From the NCBI GenBank assembly GCA_022824405.1, contig JAJDZZ010000007.1, positions 1 through 64,000 of the forward strand: a stretch of 64,000 bases of DNA, given 5' to 3'. Below the pieces are notes generated by a model. The model was not told where the DNA came from. It worked only from the letters and a program-made list of their open reading frames with translations, and did not search any database. Position 1 is the first letter of the stretch; the number at the start of each line of letters is the position of its first letter. Both the position numbers and the translations under genes were made by a program. Of the stretch, positions 36,401-44,919 are shown piece after piece. This DNA comes from Opitutales bacterium. GTDB lineage: Bacteria; Verrucomicrobiota; Verrucomicrobiia; Opitutales; UBA2995.

Positions 36401-37127
36401 CCTTGAGACTGGCTCCGACCCCGGAAAATTTGTAGGCCTGGAGGGCAAGATCCAGATGCTTGAGGCGGTGCGCTACCCGCTTGTAGCGCAGGGCCTTGGC
36501 CGCTTGGCGCCGCAGAGAACCAATCTGCCGGACCACTTCTTCCATGACATCCATCACCCGGGCCAGATTGGTATCCACGTGGGATAACTTCTTAAGGGCC
36601 TCCTTGCGTTGAGCCTTGTAACGGGTAATGCCGGCGGCTTCTTCGAAGATAATGCGCCGTTCCGCCGGGTTGGATGATAAAATCTGGTCGATCTGGCCCT
36701 GAACCATGTAGGAGTAGGAAGCTTGCCCCACCCCGGTATCCATGAACAGCTTGCCTATGTCCTTCAGACGACAGGGTTTGCCATTGATATAGTAGTTGCT
36801 TCCCCCGTCCCGGACGACCCGCCGTTTGATCTCTACTTCATGAAAGGCCTCTCCCAATTGCTTTTCACATTCCGTAAAGGTCAGGCTGACTTCGCAAATG
36901 GAATGCGGTTTCCTTTTCTTCGTCCCTTCGAAGATGACATCCTGCATTTTACCCCCGCGCAAGGCGGTGGGTCGCTGCTCCCCCAATACCCAACGAATAC
37001 AATCCGCTATATTGCTTTTGCCACAACCATTCGGACCTACAATCGCGGTCACTCCCGGTTGCAGGACAATATCGGTAGACTCGGCAAAACTCTTGAAGCC
37101 GTTAATACTGACCTCTCTGAGGTACAT
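33405..37127 (-). CDS. smc: Chromosome segregation protein SMC
   Basis: A 1240-residue SMC ATPase. Walker A IVGPNGCGKSNI is at 29-40, and a long coiled coil runs to about 480. The hinge domain is near 510-670 (SEGAKAVLQGRLDAVLPAG...), and the second coiled coil runs to about 1060. The C-terminal signature LLSGGQKTMTAVALLFAIY and Walker B PFCLLDELDAPLDEANIGRF complete the head. It works with ScpA and ScpB (not in the window) in chromosome compaction. The length is in the normal range. Confidence 0.96.
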   Translation of the reverse strand: MYLREVSINGFKSFAESTDIVLQPGVTAIVGPNGCGKSNIADCIRWVLGEQRPTALRGGKMQDVIFEGTKKRKPHSICEVSLTFTECEKQLGEAFHEVEIKRRVVRDGGSNYYINGKPCRLKDIGKLFMDTGVGQASYSYMVQGQIDQILSSNPAERRIIFEEAAGITRYKAQRKEALKKLSHVDTNLARVMDVMEEVVRQIGSLRRQAAKALRYKRVAHRLKHLDLALQAYKFSGVGASLKEAGQRSAQLRQEVEDLRQRVEDRETHLEKQRVMRTELYAGVGEAQQNIFDLRSGKEHADGQARFARTRIEDIQNRLEHIDREVEDIEKRKEGVSTRSQGDLEALELQLELVGTSDEKFHKRSEAFRLAQSRQAHAEAKVLNERSSIAQQEGVVEKFRTEVYRLQMALKADEVKHASLRENRLSLEEEQSGLDKFMEELAGRMDRFVAEKMALAGELEERSGKAEEHLQSFRQLQVSIQELDRDLARMAAHSKVLNNLNRKFEGYSEGAKAVLQGRLDAVLPAGEFGLLAKTIGVSRKYTRAVEALFGASLDAILVDSAEAAQRVADRLAERQLGKVCLQFPVESSERWEKNGLPKFLKPALSVVESSDFRTSQALEKVLEGCYVCDLLEDFLTYWKAEPDFPFLQVASLSGELLDCRGWYFGGQSKREPDSILERGFQIDELKQGMKDREVRIEEKREAARRQNHSLEKVNEQVDSLKARLMDIEREEVALLTEKRTAEASLAKTLQRLGQVQGGMTGLEANLRALETKLDKGVTTLKAAEGELESRRESLTDLENHLQALREEREEIQGDLSKVEVDLTAKKQQLENLERNLTGLREQTVELEAKRLQRKEEKASLIGQKADLAQTIDRQEEISARLEQELEKAQEATKELRETLISREREISEGEGSLSLLRRDLQSTEGNLNQEAVILAEKTSHARYLSEEIRREYDLELESVDWRREYFMANQKLVEKLALDLEEDRAEAPDPDRPPRLVEPTRKDLETMENPDWDLIEKEVNAARKKLHSMGPVNLVAIEEYADLKERHDFLRIQSEDLTHSKDQLLGAIDEINKTSMAQFKESFDRVRDNFISTFHTLFGGGKADLILQDAEDPLESGIEIVARPPGTLLKSISLLSGGQKTMTAVALLFAIYKVKPSPFCLLDELDAPLDEANIGRFVDMLRQFTEHSQFVIITHNKRTIASADTIYGVTMQEQGVSKILSMQFNRKTGIAEEVKVVQASA

Positions 37128-37207
37128 GGATAGAAGGGATAGGAGTAGAGTTGAGGCCAGTCAGGATTTCAGCAACCCTTAATTTCAGGATTCTACCCCC
37201 GGGCCGT

Positions 37208-38344
37208 TCACCGCCCGTTTACACGCTTGAAGAGATACAACCCCAAGGCCTGAAAGAAGAGATTGGGAACCCACACCAGTAGGTCGGGACGCCATTCCGG
37301 CCTTATTTCCAACCAGCCCACAATTATGACCATGAAGTAAAACCCAAAGGCCAATCCCAAAGCCAACATGAAATTGGCATAGGTTTCACTTCGTCGGACC
37401 TTGATCCCCAACGGAATTCCCAGAAATGCAAAAGACAGTACCGAAAAAGCCATGGAAAAATTTTTCTGGATCTGGGTCTCCAGGCGCGTCACTCGCTGGG
37501 AGATTTCCCGAGGATCGAGTTCCTCATCGAGCAGGGTGGTTTGGCGTTCGGTGATCAATTCATTGAAATTCAGGCGGGAAATTTTCCGGTGGTAGGTCCC
37601 ACCCCCCAGGAAACGGGAGAGGGGCAACTTGATACGGGCTTTCTGAAACGAGCCCGCCATCAAGGGTTTCCTCAAATCGTTTGGGTTTTCCACGTCGCGG
37701 TCCTCGGCATAGCCGTTGTAGAGGGTGAGAATCAAAGCGTCCTCAGCCTCATCGAAATGCAGTTCGCCAGACCTGGCCCGCACCAACTGATGGACGTAAC
37801 GTCGCTCGTCCAACTGCCAGATCCAAAAGTCCTTCATGGTGGTTCCATCCTTTTCCCCGATGTAAATTATCCGGCCCGTAAATTCCCGAATAAAGGTCTT
37901 GGCCACGATGGCTTTCAAGGGATCTTTACCGACCGTCTCCCGCAGCGATTGGCGATAGGCAGATTTGGCGTTGGGGGCATAATAATTGTTGATCATGATG
38001 GACAAAGCCGCCCCCAATACCGCCAAGGCAAAAACGGGAGAGGTAATCCGCCATAAGCTGAGCCCGGCGCAACGCATGGCCGTAATTTCATTTTGCGAGG
38101 ACAACCGCCCCAAAACCAGCAATACCCCCGTCAACATTCCCAGGGGAAGGGCATAGGAAACGACCCAGGGAACCAGAGAACCAATGATCTGGAAAAACTG
38201 AATCCAGTCCAGGTAACCCGTGGCCAGCAGCCTCACCACGTCCTTGACCGCATTGCCCATCAGCAAAATGAAGGTGAATAACGATATCGATAAAATCGAG
38301 GAAACGGCGACTTGCCTGAATATATATAGGTTTAGCGTACTCAC
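37208..38344 (-). CDS. LptF/LptG-family permease (YjgP/YjgQ)
   Basis: A 378-residue permease from the GTG at 38344 (MSTLNLYIFRQVAVSSILS), with AAGGG about 7 nt upstream. The open frame continues to 38617, but those residues are translated from repeat DNA and are not part of the protein. There are three N-terminal and three C-terminal transmembrane helices around a periplasmic beta-jellyroll (about 130-260). GRLSSQNEITAMRCAGLSLWRI is typical of the family. LptF and LptG with the ATPase LptB extract lipopolysaccharide from the inner membrane. It stands alone 80 bp upstream of smc; which of the two paralogues it is cannot be decided. Confidence 0.88.
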   Translation of the reverse strand: MSTLNLYIFRQVAVSSILSISLFTFILLMGNAVKDVVRLLATGYLDWIQFFQIIGSLVPWVVSYALPLGMLTGVLLVLGRLSSQNEITAMRCAGLSLWRITSPVFALAVLGAALSIMINNYYAPNAKSAYRQSLRETVGKDPLKAIVAKTFIREFTGRIIYIGEKDGTTMKDFWIWQLDERRYVHQLVRARSGELHFDEAEDALILTLYNGYAEDRDVENPNDLRKPLMAGSFQKARIKLPLSRFLGGGTYHRKISRLNFNELITERQTTLLDEELDPREISQRVTRLETQIQKNFSMAFSVLSFAFLGIPLGIKVRRSETYANFMLALGLAFGFYFMVIIVGWLEIRPEWRPDLLVWVPNLFFQALGLYLFKRVNGR

Positions 38345-38486
38345 CGATTCGCCCTTATCTCTTACTAATGAGGGGAAAGCAATAGCCGGGATGCCCCATC
38401 CCGACAACGGCAAACGCTTCCACCTCCCCGCAAACCTGCAGGAACGTGGCTTCTTTCCCGTCTGAACCACGGAGGGGAAGAAGATA

Positions 38487-38617
38487 AACCACAGAGAACT
38501 CAGAGGACACAGAGGGGAAAGTAAGAAAGGCCGAAGATTAAAAGCGCCGAATTTAATCGTGATCGTGACAGTGATCGATAGCAAAAAAGTGATGGCATTG
38601 GGAATTGACTCTCGCAA
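38487..38617. repeat. Composite intergenic repeat, copy 2
   Basis: Inside the 410-bp gene-free spacer 38345-38754. It contains an AACCACAGAGAACTCAGAGG phrase (38487-38514), ATCGTG-like units (38556-38578) and TGGGAATTGACTCTCGCAA (end of 38590-38617), the same module set as at 3178-3345. The arrangement suggests a shared repeat family in this genome. Confidence 0.7.
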
Positions 38618-38683
38618 TTCGCACCCCCAGCGCGTTTCCCTTTTGCCAGACCATCAAATTTAAATATTTTCCGACCCCGTTCA

Positions 38684-38723
38684 CTTTCCGCCTTTCCGCC
38701 TTTCCGCCTTTCCGCCTTTCCGC
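38684..38723. repeat. Five tandem CTTTCCGC octamers upstream of metF
   Basis: Five perfect copies of the 8-mer CTTTCCGC end 31 bp before the metF start codon, followed by TTCCTAATTCCTAA. They may be hypervariable in copy number. Confidence 0.85.
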
Positions 38724-38754
38724 CGTTTAATTCCTAATTCCTAATTTTTCCTTT

Positions 38755-39636
38755 GTGACTGCCACCCACATCTCCGACCTGTTGCGGCAGGGCCGACCCC
38801 TCAAATCGGTCGAATTTTATCCTCCCAAGACAGAGAAGGACAAAGCCCGCCTCCTCCTGGCCTCCAGGCGCCTGCAGGAATTTCGTCCCGATTTTGTGTC
38901 CGTTACTTACGGAGCCGGTGGGTCCACCCGGCAATTTACCCAGGAAATAACCTGTCAATTGCAATCCGAGTTCGGCTGGCTCATGATGCCCCACCTCACC
39001 TGTGTCGGCTCAACCAGGGATGAGCTTTTCTCCATTGTCAGAGATTTTCACCATGCCGGTTTTCGCAACATAATGACCCTGCGAGGCGATCCTCCCAAGG
39101 GATCCGGCAAATTCGTGGCGGTTAAAGACGGCTTTCGTTACGCCAGCGATTTGGTGGCCTTTATCAAAAAGCATTTCCCCGACTTTTGCCTGGGTGTGGC
39201 CGGATATCCGGAGAAACACCCGGAAGCGCCCTCCTTCGAAGATGACCTGGCCCACTTGAAATTCAAGGTCGATCTGGGAGGCGAATTCATTACAACCCAA
39301 CTATTCTACGACAACGCAGCTTATTTTGATTTTGTAAATAGACTGCGGGAAATAGGGGTCGACAAACCGGTCATACCCGGGATCCTGCCCATATTGAACA
39401 TCGGCCAGGTCGAGCGTTTCGGAATTACGCTGCCCCAAGATCTTTTCCAACAACTCAAAAGAGCGGGAAAAGATAAAGCACGGCAAAGACAGGTCGGGAT
39501 CGAATGGGCCACCGACCAAATCGCCGATCTGCTCGATGGAGGAGCGCCCGGGGTCCATCTCTTCGTCATGAACCTGAGCAAATCGGCCCTGGGTATTCTA
39601 CATAACCTGCGAGAACGCGGCTACTTCCCGGACTGA
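38755..39636 (+). CDS. metF: 5,10-methylenetetrahydrofolate reductase
   Basis: A 293-residue FAD enzyme of the MetF TIM-barrel family starting with GTG (MTATHISDLLRQGRPLKSVE). The catalytic Glu is in SVEFYPPKTEKDK. SVTYGAGGSTRQFT, MTLRGDPP, GVAGYPEKHPEA and ITTQLFYDNAAYFDF are signature blocks. It makes 5-methyl-THF for methionine synthesis. There is no clear Shine-Dalgarno; the upstream DNA is tandem repeats. No SAM riboswitch was seen. Confidence 0.95.
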   Translation: MTATHISDLLRQGRPLKSVEFYPPKTEKDKARLLLASRRLQEFRPDFVSVTYGAGGSTRQFTQEITCQLQSEFGWLMMPHLTCVGSTRDELFSIVRDFHHAGFRNIMTLRGDPPKGSGKFVAVKDGFRYASDLVAFIKKHFPDFCLGVAGYPEKHPEAPSFEDDLAHLKFKVDLGGEFITTQLFYDNAAYFDFVNRLREIGVDKPVIPGILPILNIGQVERFGITLPQDLFQQLKRAGKDKARQRQVGIEWATDQIADLLDGGAPGVHLFVMNLSKSALGILHNLRERGYFPD

Positions 39637-39652
39637 GGCGCCGGGGGCGCCT
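39636..39652 (+). terminator. Terminator hairpin of metF
   Basis: AGGCGCC-GGG-GGCGCCT starts at the last base of the metF stop codon and is followed by TTCC. A strong 7-bp GC stem but a very short T tract. Confidence 0.5.
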
Positions 39653-39709
39653 TTCCGCATCCGGCATCTCTCCACCTTCAGCCTTTAGCCTTCATCCGTC
39701 TTCCTTTCA

Positions 39710-39922
39710 TCAAATCCCGCTCCTGCTTTGAAGAAAGGCCAGCGCTTTCTGGTAACTCCGGTTCTGCAAAAAGTGTTTCAGATGGCCATCGATCTCGGAG
39801 GCCTTTTCCCGTTTCAAGGAATCCAGGGCCAGAGTAGCGTTGAGAACGCCTTCGGAGTCTCCATTGGCGCTGGCAGTCAGGAGGCTCCTTATCAGTTCAG
39901 CAATTTCTTTCTCTATCATCAT
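39710..39922 (-). CDS. Small hypothetical protein (70 aa)
   Basis: MMIEKEIAELIRSLLTASAN begins a mostly helical, soluble protein of 70 residues ending FLQSRSGI. There are no cysteines, no membrane segment and no known motif. It follows the YhaN-like ATPase gene by 53 bp on the same strand and could belong to that operon. Protein-like codon use and a plausible start (ATGATG after TATGGGGC) support it being real; I do not recognise the family. Confidence 0.55.
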   Translation of the reverse strand: MMIEKEIAELIRSLLTASANGDSEGVLNATLALDSLKREKASEIDGHLKHFLQNRSYQKALAFLQSRSGI

Positions 39923-39975
39923 GCCCCATACTGTCCAAAAATTTTAAAAAATCGAATCTAATCGGCAGGGACCCC

Positions 39976-42900
39976 TTACCCCCATTCCCACCATCTTTGC
40001 AGGCATGCATTGGCCACGCCATCGGGCAATTGATTGGCTGCGGGAGTGGTTAGTGCGCGGCGCAGTAATTCGTCCTTGGTGAGGATGGGTCGGTGGTCCA
40101 GAATTCCGTTCTCGGTCAAGTATTCTTGAAGTTGATCTATGCTATCGGTCCTGAATCTCTTCAATCGGTCATCTCCCCGATCGCGCAGCATGGCGACAAG
40201 GCGTTGAGGATCCCCGCTCAGTTCTTTTGCTATTGTGATCACCTTTTCCAGGAAAACCTTCGACACGGCGCCGCTCTCGATCAGCACATCCCTGTCCACT
40301 GGCCGGCCCCTCCCCTCTTGCCACAACCCGCAATAGGCCTCCAACAGGTCCAGCCGCAAACCAATCTGTTCGGCGTCGATTGACCGCGAACCCAACTTTT
40401 CTGCGAGCGGGGTACCTGAGACGGTCTTCCACTGGCCTCCTCGTTCGATGCGGTTGTCCAGGAAGTCGCGCAGGAGGGGCAGGTCGTCCCACAGGATGTA
40501 AAAGACATGCTGCTCGGCAAAACCGAGGATGGGACGGAAGGTCGGGACCTTGAGAAGCACAGCGTATTCTTCGGGAGAAAGCCCATCGGGCTCGGGAACC
40601 GGTGTCTCCGGATCAATCCGGAGATCCTCCGGACCCTTGATGCTCGCTTGGCCGGTCCGTATCAGTCCCAAATCGATCTCCGCGGCAATGTCGCAATCCT
40701 CCTTTGCCAGCGCGTCCCGAATCCGGTCCACGTCGAGCGGGTCGCTGGTCAGGTAGAAAATCTGCCGACCCTGATCTCGCGCGACGCAACCGAGGCTTGC
40801 GGTAATGGCCTGGAATCGTTGTGGGTCGCTCTGGTCGAGGGCCTCATCGAGGAACAGCGGCATGACCTTGCCCTGCTCTACTTCTTCGGTGTAGGCAATG
40901 CGGGCTGCCAGAAGCAACTGGGCCCGAGTTCCGGCGGAAAGTTCATCGAGTTGACGCACTTTCCCGCTTCGCAGTTCTACGGCAGCGAGCCGCGGCTGCG
41001 CATCGCTCTTCTCCAGTCGCAATTCGTAGTTGTGCAGGGTAAAACGGGAAAAGTGATCCCCCGCTCGCTTTAATACGCGGGGGAGTTGGGCCTGCTCGTG
41101 CTCTTCCTCGATTTCAGTGAGGAGAAAGTTTCCCGCCTCCGCGAACAGGGCATCGTCCCGAAGACTCCGCAGGTTGGCGCGAGCTTCCTCGCGGGCAGCA
41201 ATGAGATGCTGTAGTTTATTGCCGCGCCTTACCTCATTTCTCTTGTTGGTCACGTCGGCTATTACGTCGCGCAACTCGCTTTCCCGGGAAGCAGCGGCCT
41301 GTAGCTTCTCCTTTAGATTTTCCAGGGAATGGGCATCCAATTCCGACAGAGTCGCTTCGCCGACTTTTCCAAGTTCGGTGCGATCCAGTTCGACATTGCT
41401 CCGGAGAACCGTTTTCTCGCGGATCGAATCACGGTATTCGGGCAACCTGTCGAGCAGCAAGGCGAGGCCTTGTTCATCGCCCTCCTCCAGCCCCGCTTCC
41501 GCGTAGATCCGGCTGATCGCGGTGCGTGTTGCATCGCGATCGAAGGTATTCTGTTCCAGCTGCTCGGTGATCGATCGTTCTTCCCCAAGCGCCTTCTCCA
41601 GCATCGTATTCCGTCGGGAAAGGTTGTTGAGGCGGGCCTTGGCCTTGGCGGCGTCTTCTGGCTGCGGCTCGCCGTGAGGTTTCAGGATGCCGGACAGATC
41701 GGCCAGAAGCGCCGCATGGCATGTTTCAAGCTGTTTCACTCTGCCGTTTGCGGCTTCGTGGGCACCGCGAGCGCTACGGAGTTGATCAAGGGCCCGAGCG
41801 AAATCCACCAATTCCGCATCCGGTGGAAGCGTATCCAGGCCGAGACTGTCCTTCAGCTTTTGCCTGCGGACAGCGAGATCGCTCGCCCTCTCCGACAGAC
41901 CCTCCAATTCGTTTTCCAGCGATTTCCGTTCCACGTCGCGGTCGCGAGCACGTTCCTTGGACGCCTGAAACTCGGCCGTTTCGCTCTCCATTTCGCGTAA
42001 TCGGGATGTAACAGAGGGAATGTCCCAGGCCTCGGGGCCTTCCAGACCCAGATTCTCGAACGACTTCCGGGCCTCAGATCGGTTCCCGGACGAGGCTCCA
42101 TCATCATCGGAAACAGAACGCTTGCCCATGAACATGGCGGCCAAGGCGATCCCCACGCCGAGGGCGGCGAATAGCGCCAGGGCGGGATGAACGAACCAAG
42201 CAAGAATACCGACCGCCAGCAGGCCGAGACCGGATAAAAGCCAGGGCCTCCGACTGCCCTCCACGGCTGGCGGCCCGGCCCGCAGCCAAGCGCGCAGGGC
42301 ATCAACTCCGGTCTGGAGCTTTTCAAGTTCATGTTGTGGGTTCAGTCCGGATGCTTTCACGCGGTCGAGGAGACGTAACCGTTCCTTGATGTTTTGGACG
42401 CGTGAAGCATGTTCCTGACCCGCCCGAAGAAACCCGAACAACTCGGCATGATTGGGCAGGGTCAGAGCCGCATTGTCCATGTCCTTGCCACCCACCGCAT
42501 CCAGGGCCGAAACGAGCTTATTTTTTGCGGTTTCGCGTTCAGTCAGCGCCGCATTGAGATTCAATTCGATCCGCTCCAACTCGTCGGCTTTGTCCCTCCA
42601 TGCTGCCAGATCAGCCTGTTCCAAGGAGGTGGAAAGCCCGGATTCCATTTGTTCCGCCCGCGCTTTCCGAAGCATTTTTTGGAGATCCCGATCAGACGCC
42701 TCCCGTTGGGTCAGTTTTTTCCGAAGTTCCACAAGGTCATCGTGTTCCTTGCCCGTCATATTTGCTAACGCTCTGGGCATAATCCCGAGTCGTTTCTCGA
42801 TACTGGCAAGTTCTTCCCGGCGTTGGGCCAAGCCGGATGCGCGATCGACGTGTGGCAGTCGGCGAGCGGCGGTTTCAGCTTCCTGGAGTTGAGATTTCAG

Positions 42901-43455
42901 TTGTCCAAGTTGATCGACCCGTTGAAGGAGGTCGATTTGTTGGTTTTTCTCCCGCTGGACCTCATCCCGGGCCTGGTTGAATTTATTCAGTTCCAGGCGC
43001 CTACGGCGGTGAGTGACCTCGGTGAACAACTCCGAGGCAATCCGCTCCAGGTCGAAGCCCCCAGACATCTGGCGCCGGATCTCGGAAGCGATATCGGACG
43101 TGCTTTCCCGGGACGGATCCAGCAGATCTCTCAGCCGCAGAAAAAAGCAATGATAATGGCGGGAGTGGGGAATTCTAGGGGAAACCTTCCCTTCGCCATC
43201 GCGTCTCCAGAGCACAACCGCACCTTGGCGTTCTGCCCGCCAAATGGCGCCGTTCCATTCAAATTCGCCGTTCACCGAAGTGTGCCGGGAGGAACCGCGG
43301 TCATCCCAGTAAAGCCCCTCGACGGCACGGCAAATGCTCGACTTGCCGACCCCGTTCGGTCCGAAAACGATGTGGATACCGGCTCGCTCAGCTTCGATTT
43401 CAAAGGGTTGGCCGATGCCGGGAAGCCGAAGGATAGCAAGTCGCTTGAGAATCAC
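39976..43455 (-). CDS. YhaN-like SMC/Rad50-type ATPase with extra C-terminal domain
   Basis: 1159 residues from the GTG at 43455, which overlaps the stop of the phosphoesterase gene (GTGA). The open frame to 43587 would add 44 residues inside that gene. Walker A is FGPNGVGKSS at 31-40. A long coiled coil is broken at about 405-443 by two hydrophobic segments (WLLSGLGLLAVGILAWFV; LALFAALGVGIALAAMF), a membrane hairpin as in YhaN proteins. The signature is DELSAGTRAQLLLAARIA from 837 and Walker B is VMPLFLDEALDQSD at 864-877. After the head come about 250 more residues (906-1159) that YhaN and Rad50 lack; I cannot identify them. With the Mre11-like partner it probably processes DNA ends at the membrane (inference). 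Confidence 0.85.
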   Translation of the reverse strand: MILKRLAILRLPGIGQPFEIEAERAGIHIVFGPNGVGKSSICRAVEGLYWDDRGSSRHTSVNGEFEWNGAIWRAERQGAVVLWRRDGEGKVSPRIPHSRHYHCFFLRLRDLLDPSRESTSDIASEIRRQMSGGFDLERIASELFTEVTHRRRRLELNKFNQARDEVQREKNQQIDLLQRVDQLGQLKSQLQEAETAARRLPHVDRASGLAQRREELASIEKRLGIMPRALANMTGKEHDDLVELRKKLTQREASDRDLQKMLRKARAEQMESGLSTSLEQADLAAWRDKADELERIELNLNAALTERETAKNKLVSALDAVGGKDMDNAALTLPNHAELFGFLRAGQEHASRVQNIKERLRLLDRVKASGLNPQHELEKLQTGVDALRAWLRAGPPAVEGSRRPWLLSGLGLLAVGILAWFVHPALALFAALGVGIALAAMFMGKRSVSDDDGASSGNRSEARKSFENLGLEGPEAWDIPSVTSRLREMESETAEFQASKERARDRDVERKSLENELEGLSERASDLAVRRQKLKDSLGLDTLPPDAELVDFARALDQLRSARGAHEAANGRVKQLETCHAALLADLSGILKPHGEPQPEDAAKAKARLNNLSRRNTMLEKALGEERSITEQLEQNTFDRDATRTAISRIYAEAGLEEGDEQGLALLLDRLPEYRDSIREKTVLRSNVELDRTELGKVGEATLSELDAHSLENLKEKLQAAASRESELRDVIADVTNKRNEVRRGNKLQHLIAAREEARANLRSLRDDALFAEAGNFLLTEIEEEHEQAQLPRVLKRAGDHFSRFTLHNYELRLEKSDAQPRLAAVELRSGKVRQLDELSAGTRAQLLLAARIAYTEEVEQGKVMPLFLDEALDQSDPQRFQAITASLGCVARDQGRQIFYLTSDPLDVDRIRDALAKEDCDIAAEIDLGLIRTGQASIKGPEDLRIDPETPVPEPDGLSPEEYAVLLKVPTFRPILGFAEQHVFYILWDDLPLLRDFLDNRIERGGQWKTVSGTPLAEKLGSRSIDAEQIGLRLDLLEAYCGLWQEGRGRPVDRDVLIESGAVSKVFLEKVITIAKELSGDPQRLVAMLRDRGDDRLKRFRTDSIDQLQEYLTENGILDHRPILTKDELLRRALTTPAANQLPDGVANACLQRWWEWG

Positions 43456-44798
43456 CGTCGATCGCCGGCCTCCCGTCCGGAAAACATCTCGCTCAAAGCC
43501 GCCTTTCCCGAGCGCAACAGCAAATCGCGCAGGACCTCGTCCGACAGGGGATCGGCGGCGTCGTGGCGCTCCCGTAGCGGGAACCAAGAATCCTGCCGGG
43601 TGTATTCATCCAATCTGGCGCGCGCTCTGCCGAGAAGTTCCCTGGCTCGGTCATCGTCCCGTCCGAGCAGTAGCAAACGGCGGGCCAGAAGGGCGGCGGG
43701 GTCATCGCCCGACGCGATGTGCTCAAGGTCCAGATGCAACTCCATCGCGTCGACGATCCTGTTGAAGAAAATGACAGTGTCATTTACGGTGCGGTTCATG
43801 GAACGCCATCTATCGGTCGCGACCCACTTCCGGATGGCCTCATAGAAGGAACTCGAACCGGTAAGCCGCACGCGGAGACCGAGGGCGCGAGGCAGCGGCT
43901 GACCCATCTGCTCAAGTTTCCGGAGGTGTTGTTGCGACGCATCCAACAACCGGTCGGGCACATCCTCGACGTGCTCGATTCCGGTTATATCCACCTTCAT
44001 GCGCTCCCACCGCAAAGGGGCCAGGGGAATCTGCTCCAGGCCGATGCCGCCGTCATCGGAACCCTTCAGGAGCCAGGGGCCATGCGGCCCCGTTTCCGAA
44101 GAATCGAGCCCGACCAGCGAACCCAGATAGCCGCAAGGCCGCGAGCCGCCCGATCCCGATAGCCCTTCCAGCGACGGCTTGTGGATATGGCCCAGCAACC
44201 AAGCGTCGTAACCGGTATCGTTGAGTTCGGTCTGCCGGATGGGGGCATAGGGCCCACCGGAAGCGTCGAGATCGCCGTGCAGCAGGCCGATCCTTGGAAC
44301 CGGCGGCGAGGGCGCCTGCATCGGTTGGTTTAGCAACATTGCCACCGGACTCTGACGCACATATTGATCTCCGAAGGACCAGCCGACCACTTGGGCGCGA
44401 GGAATCCCGGCCTTTGCAACCGTTACCGGTTCCCACTTGCCACCTTTCCCCAAAAGCGTGAAACCATCGATCAACGCCGCCAGGCGCGGCAGCGCTTCAA
44501 AGTCATGATTGCCCGCCACCGCCATGACTTCGATTTCCCGGTCCAGCAATCGCCGAACGCTTTCTTCGAGAGGCGCCATGGCCTCGAATCGGGCATTATC
44601 CCCGTCAACGACGTCACCGGCAAACAGCACCGCGGCCACTCCCCTTTCGATGGCGAAATCGACGGCGCGCCGTAATGCCGCAGCAGGCGTGAGTTCGGAC
44701 GGGTCCGCCCCCCAGGATTTGATTTCGCCCGGCAATCCCGAACACGCCGTGCCCAGATGAACATCGCCGATGGCAAGAATCAGGGCGCCGTCGCTCAT
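43452..44798 (-). CDS. Mre11/SbcD/YhaO-like metallophosphoesterase
   Basis: A 448-residue calcineurin-like phosphoesterase. The dinuclear metal motifs are AIGDVHLG (Asp12, His14), LFAGDVVDG (Asp61), VAGNHDFEAL, GLLHGDLDASG and LLGHIHKPS, in that order and spacing as in DNA-repair exonucleases. The C-terminal 200 residues (from about 270) form a capping or partner-binding region with charged helices. It overlaps the ATPase gene by 4 nt, so the two subunits are made together. The pair resembles SbcCD or YhaO-YhaN, which cut DNA ends and hairpins. A spacer of 121 bp separates it from nuoN. Confidence 0.88.
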   Translation of the reverse strand: MSDGALILAIGDVHLGTACSGLPGEIKSWGADPSELTPAAALRRAVDFAIERGVAAVLFAGDVVDGDNARFEAMAPLEESVRRLLDREIEVMAVAGNHDFEALPRLAALIDGFTLLGKGGKWEPVTVAKAGIPRAQVVGWSFGDQYVRQSPVAMLLNQPMQAPSPPVPRIGLLHGDLDASGGPYAPIRQTELNDTGYDAWLLGHIHKPSLEGLSGSGGSRPCGYLGSLVGLDSSETGPHGPWLLKGSDDGGIGLEQIPLAPLRWERMKVDITGIEHVEDVPDRLLDASQQHLRKLEQMGQPLPRALGLRVRLTGSSSFYEAIRKWVATDRWRSMNRTVNDTVIFFNRIVDAMELHLDLEHIASGDDPAALLARRLLLLGRDDDRARELLGRARARLDEYTRQDSWFPLRERHDAADPLSDEVLRDLLLRSGKAALSEMFSGREAGDRR

Positions 44799-44919
44799 TG
44801 TTCCAACAGCCGGCTCACCGCTTTCATATTACCCAATCCCGGAGCGCGGCCAGGACGAAGCGCCGCATCCGTCGTTATGGAATGGCATCCATACACCATT
44901 TATTTGAAACAACGAGGTG

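Noticed and set aside
38345-38617. N-terminal extension of the LptF/G permease
   Set aside because: The extra 91 residues are translated from the CACAGAG-type repeat; the GTG at 38344 with an upstream AAGGG gives the family-length protein.
38624-38754. SAM or other riboswitch before metF
   Set aside because: The region is tandem octamers and AT-rich filler without conserved riboswitch pairing.
39976-44798. Calling the pair simply sbcC and sbcD
   Set aside because: The membrane hairpin in the coiled coil and the C-terminal extension differ from SbcC; YhaN/YhaO-like is safer and no symbol is given.
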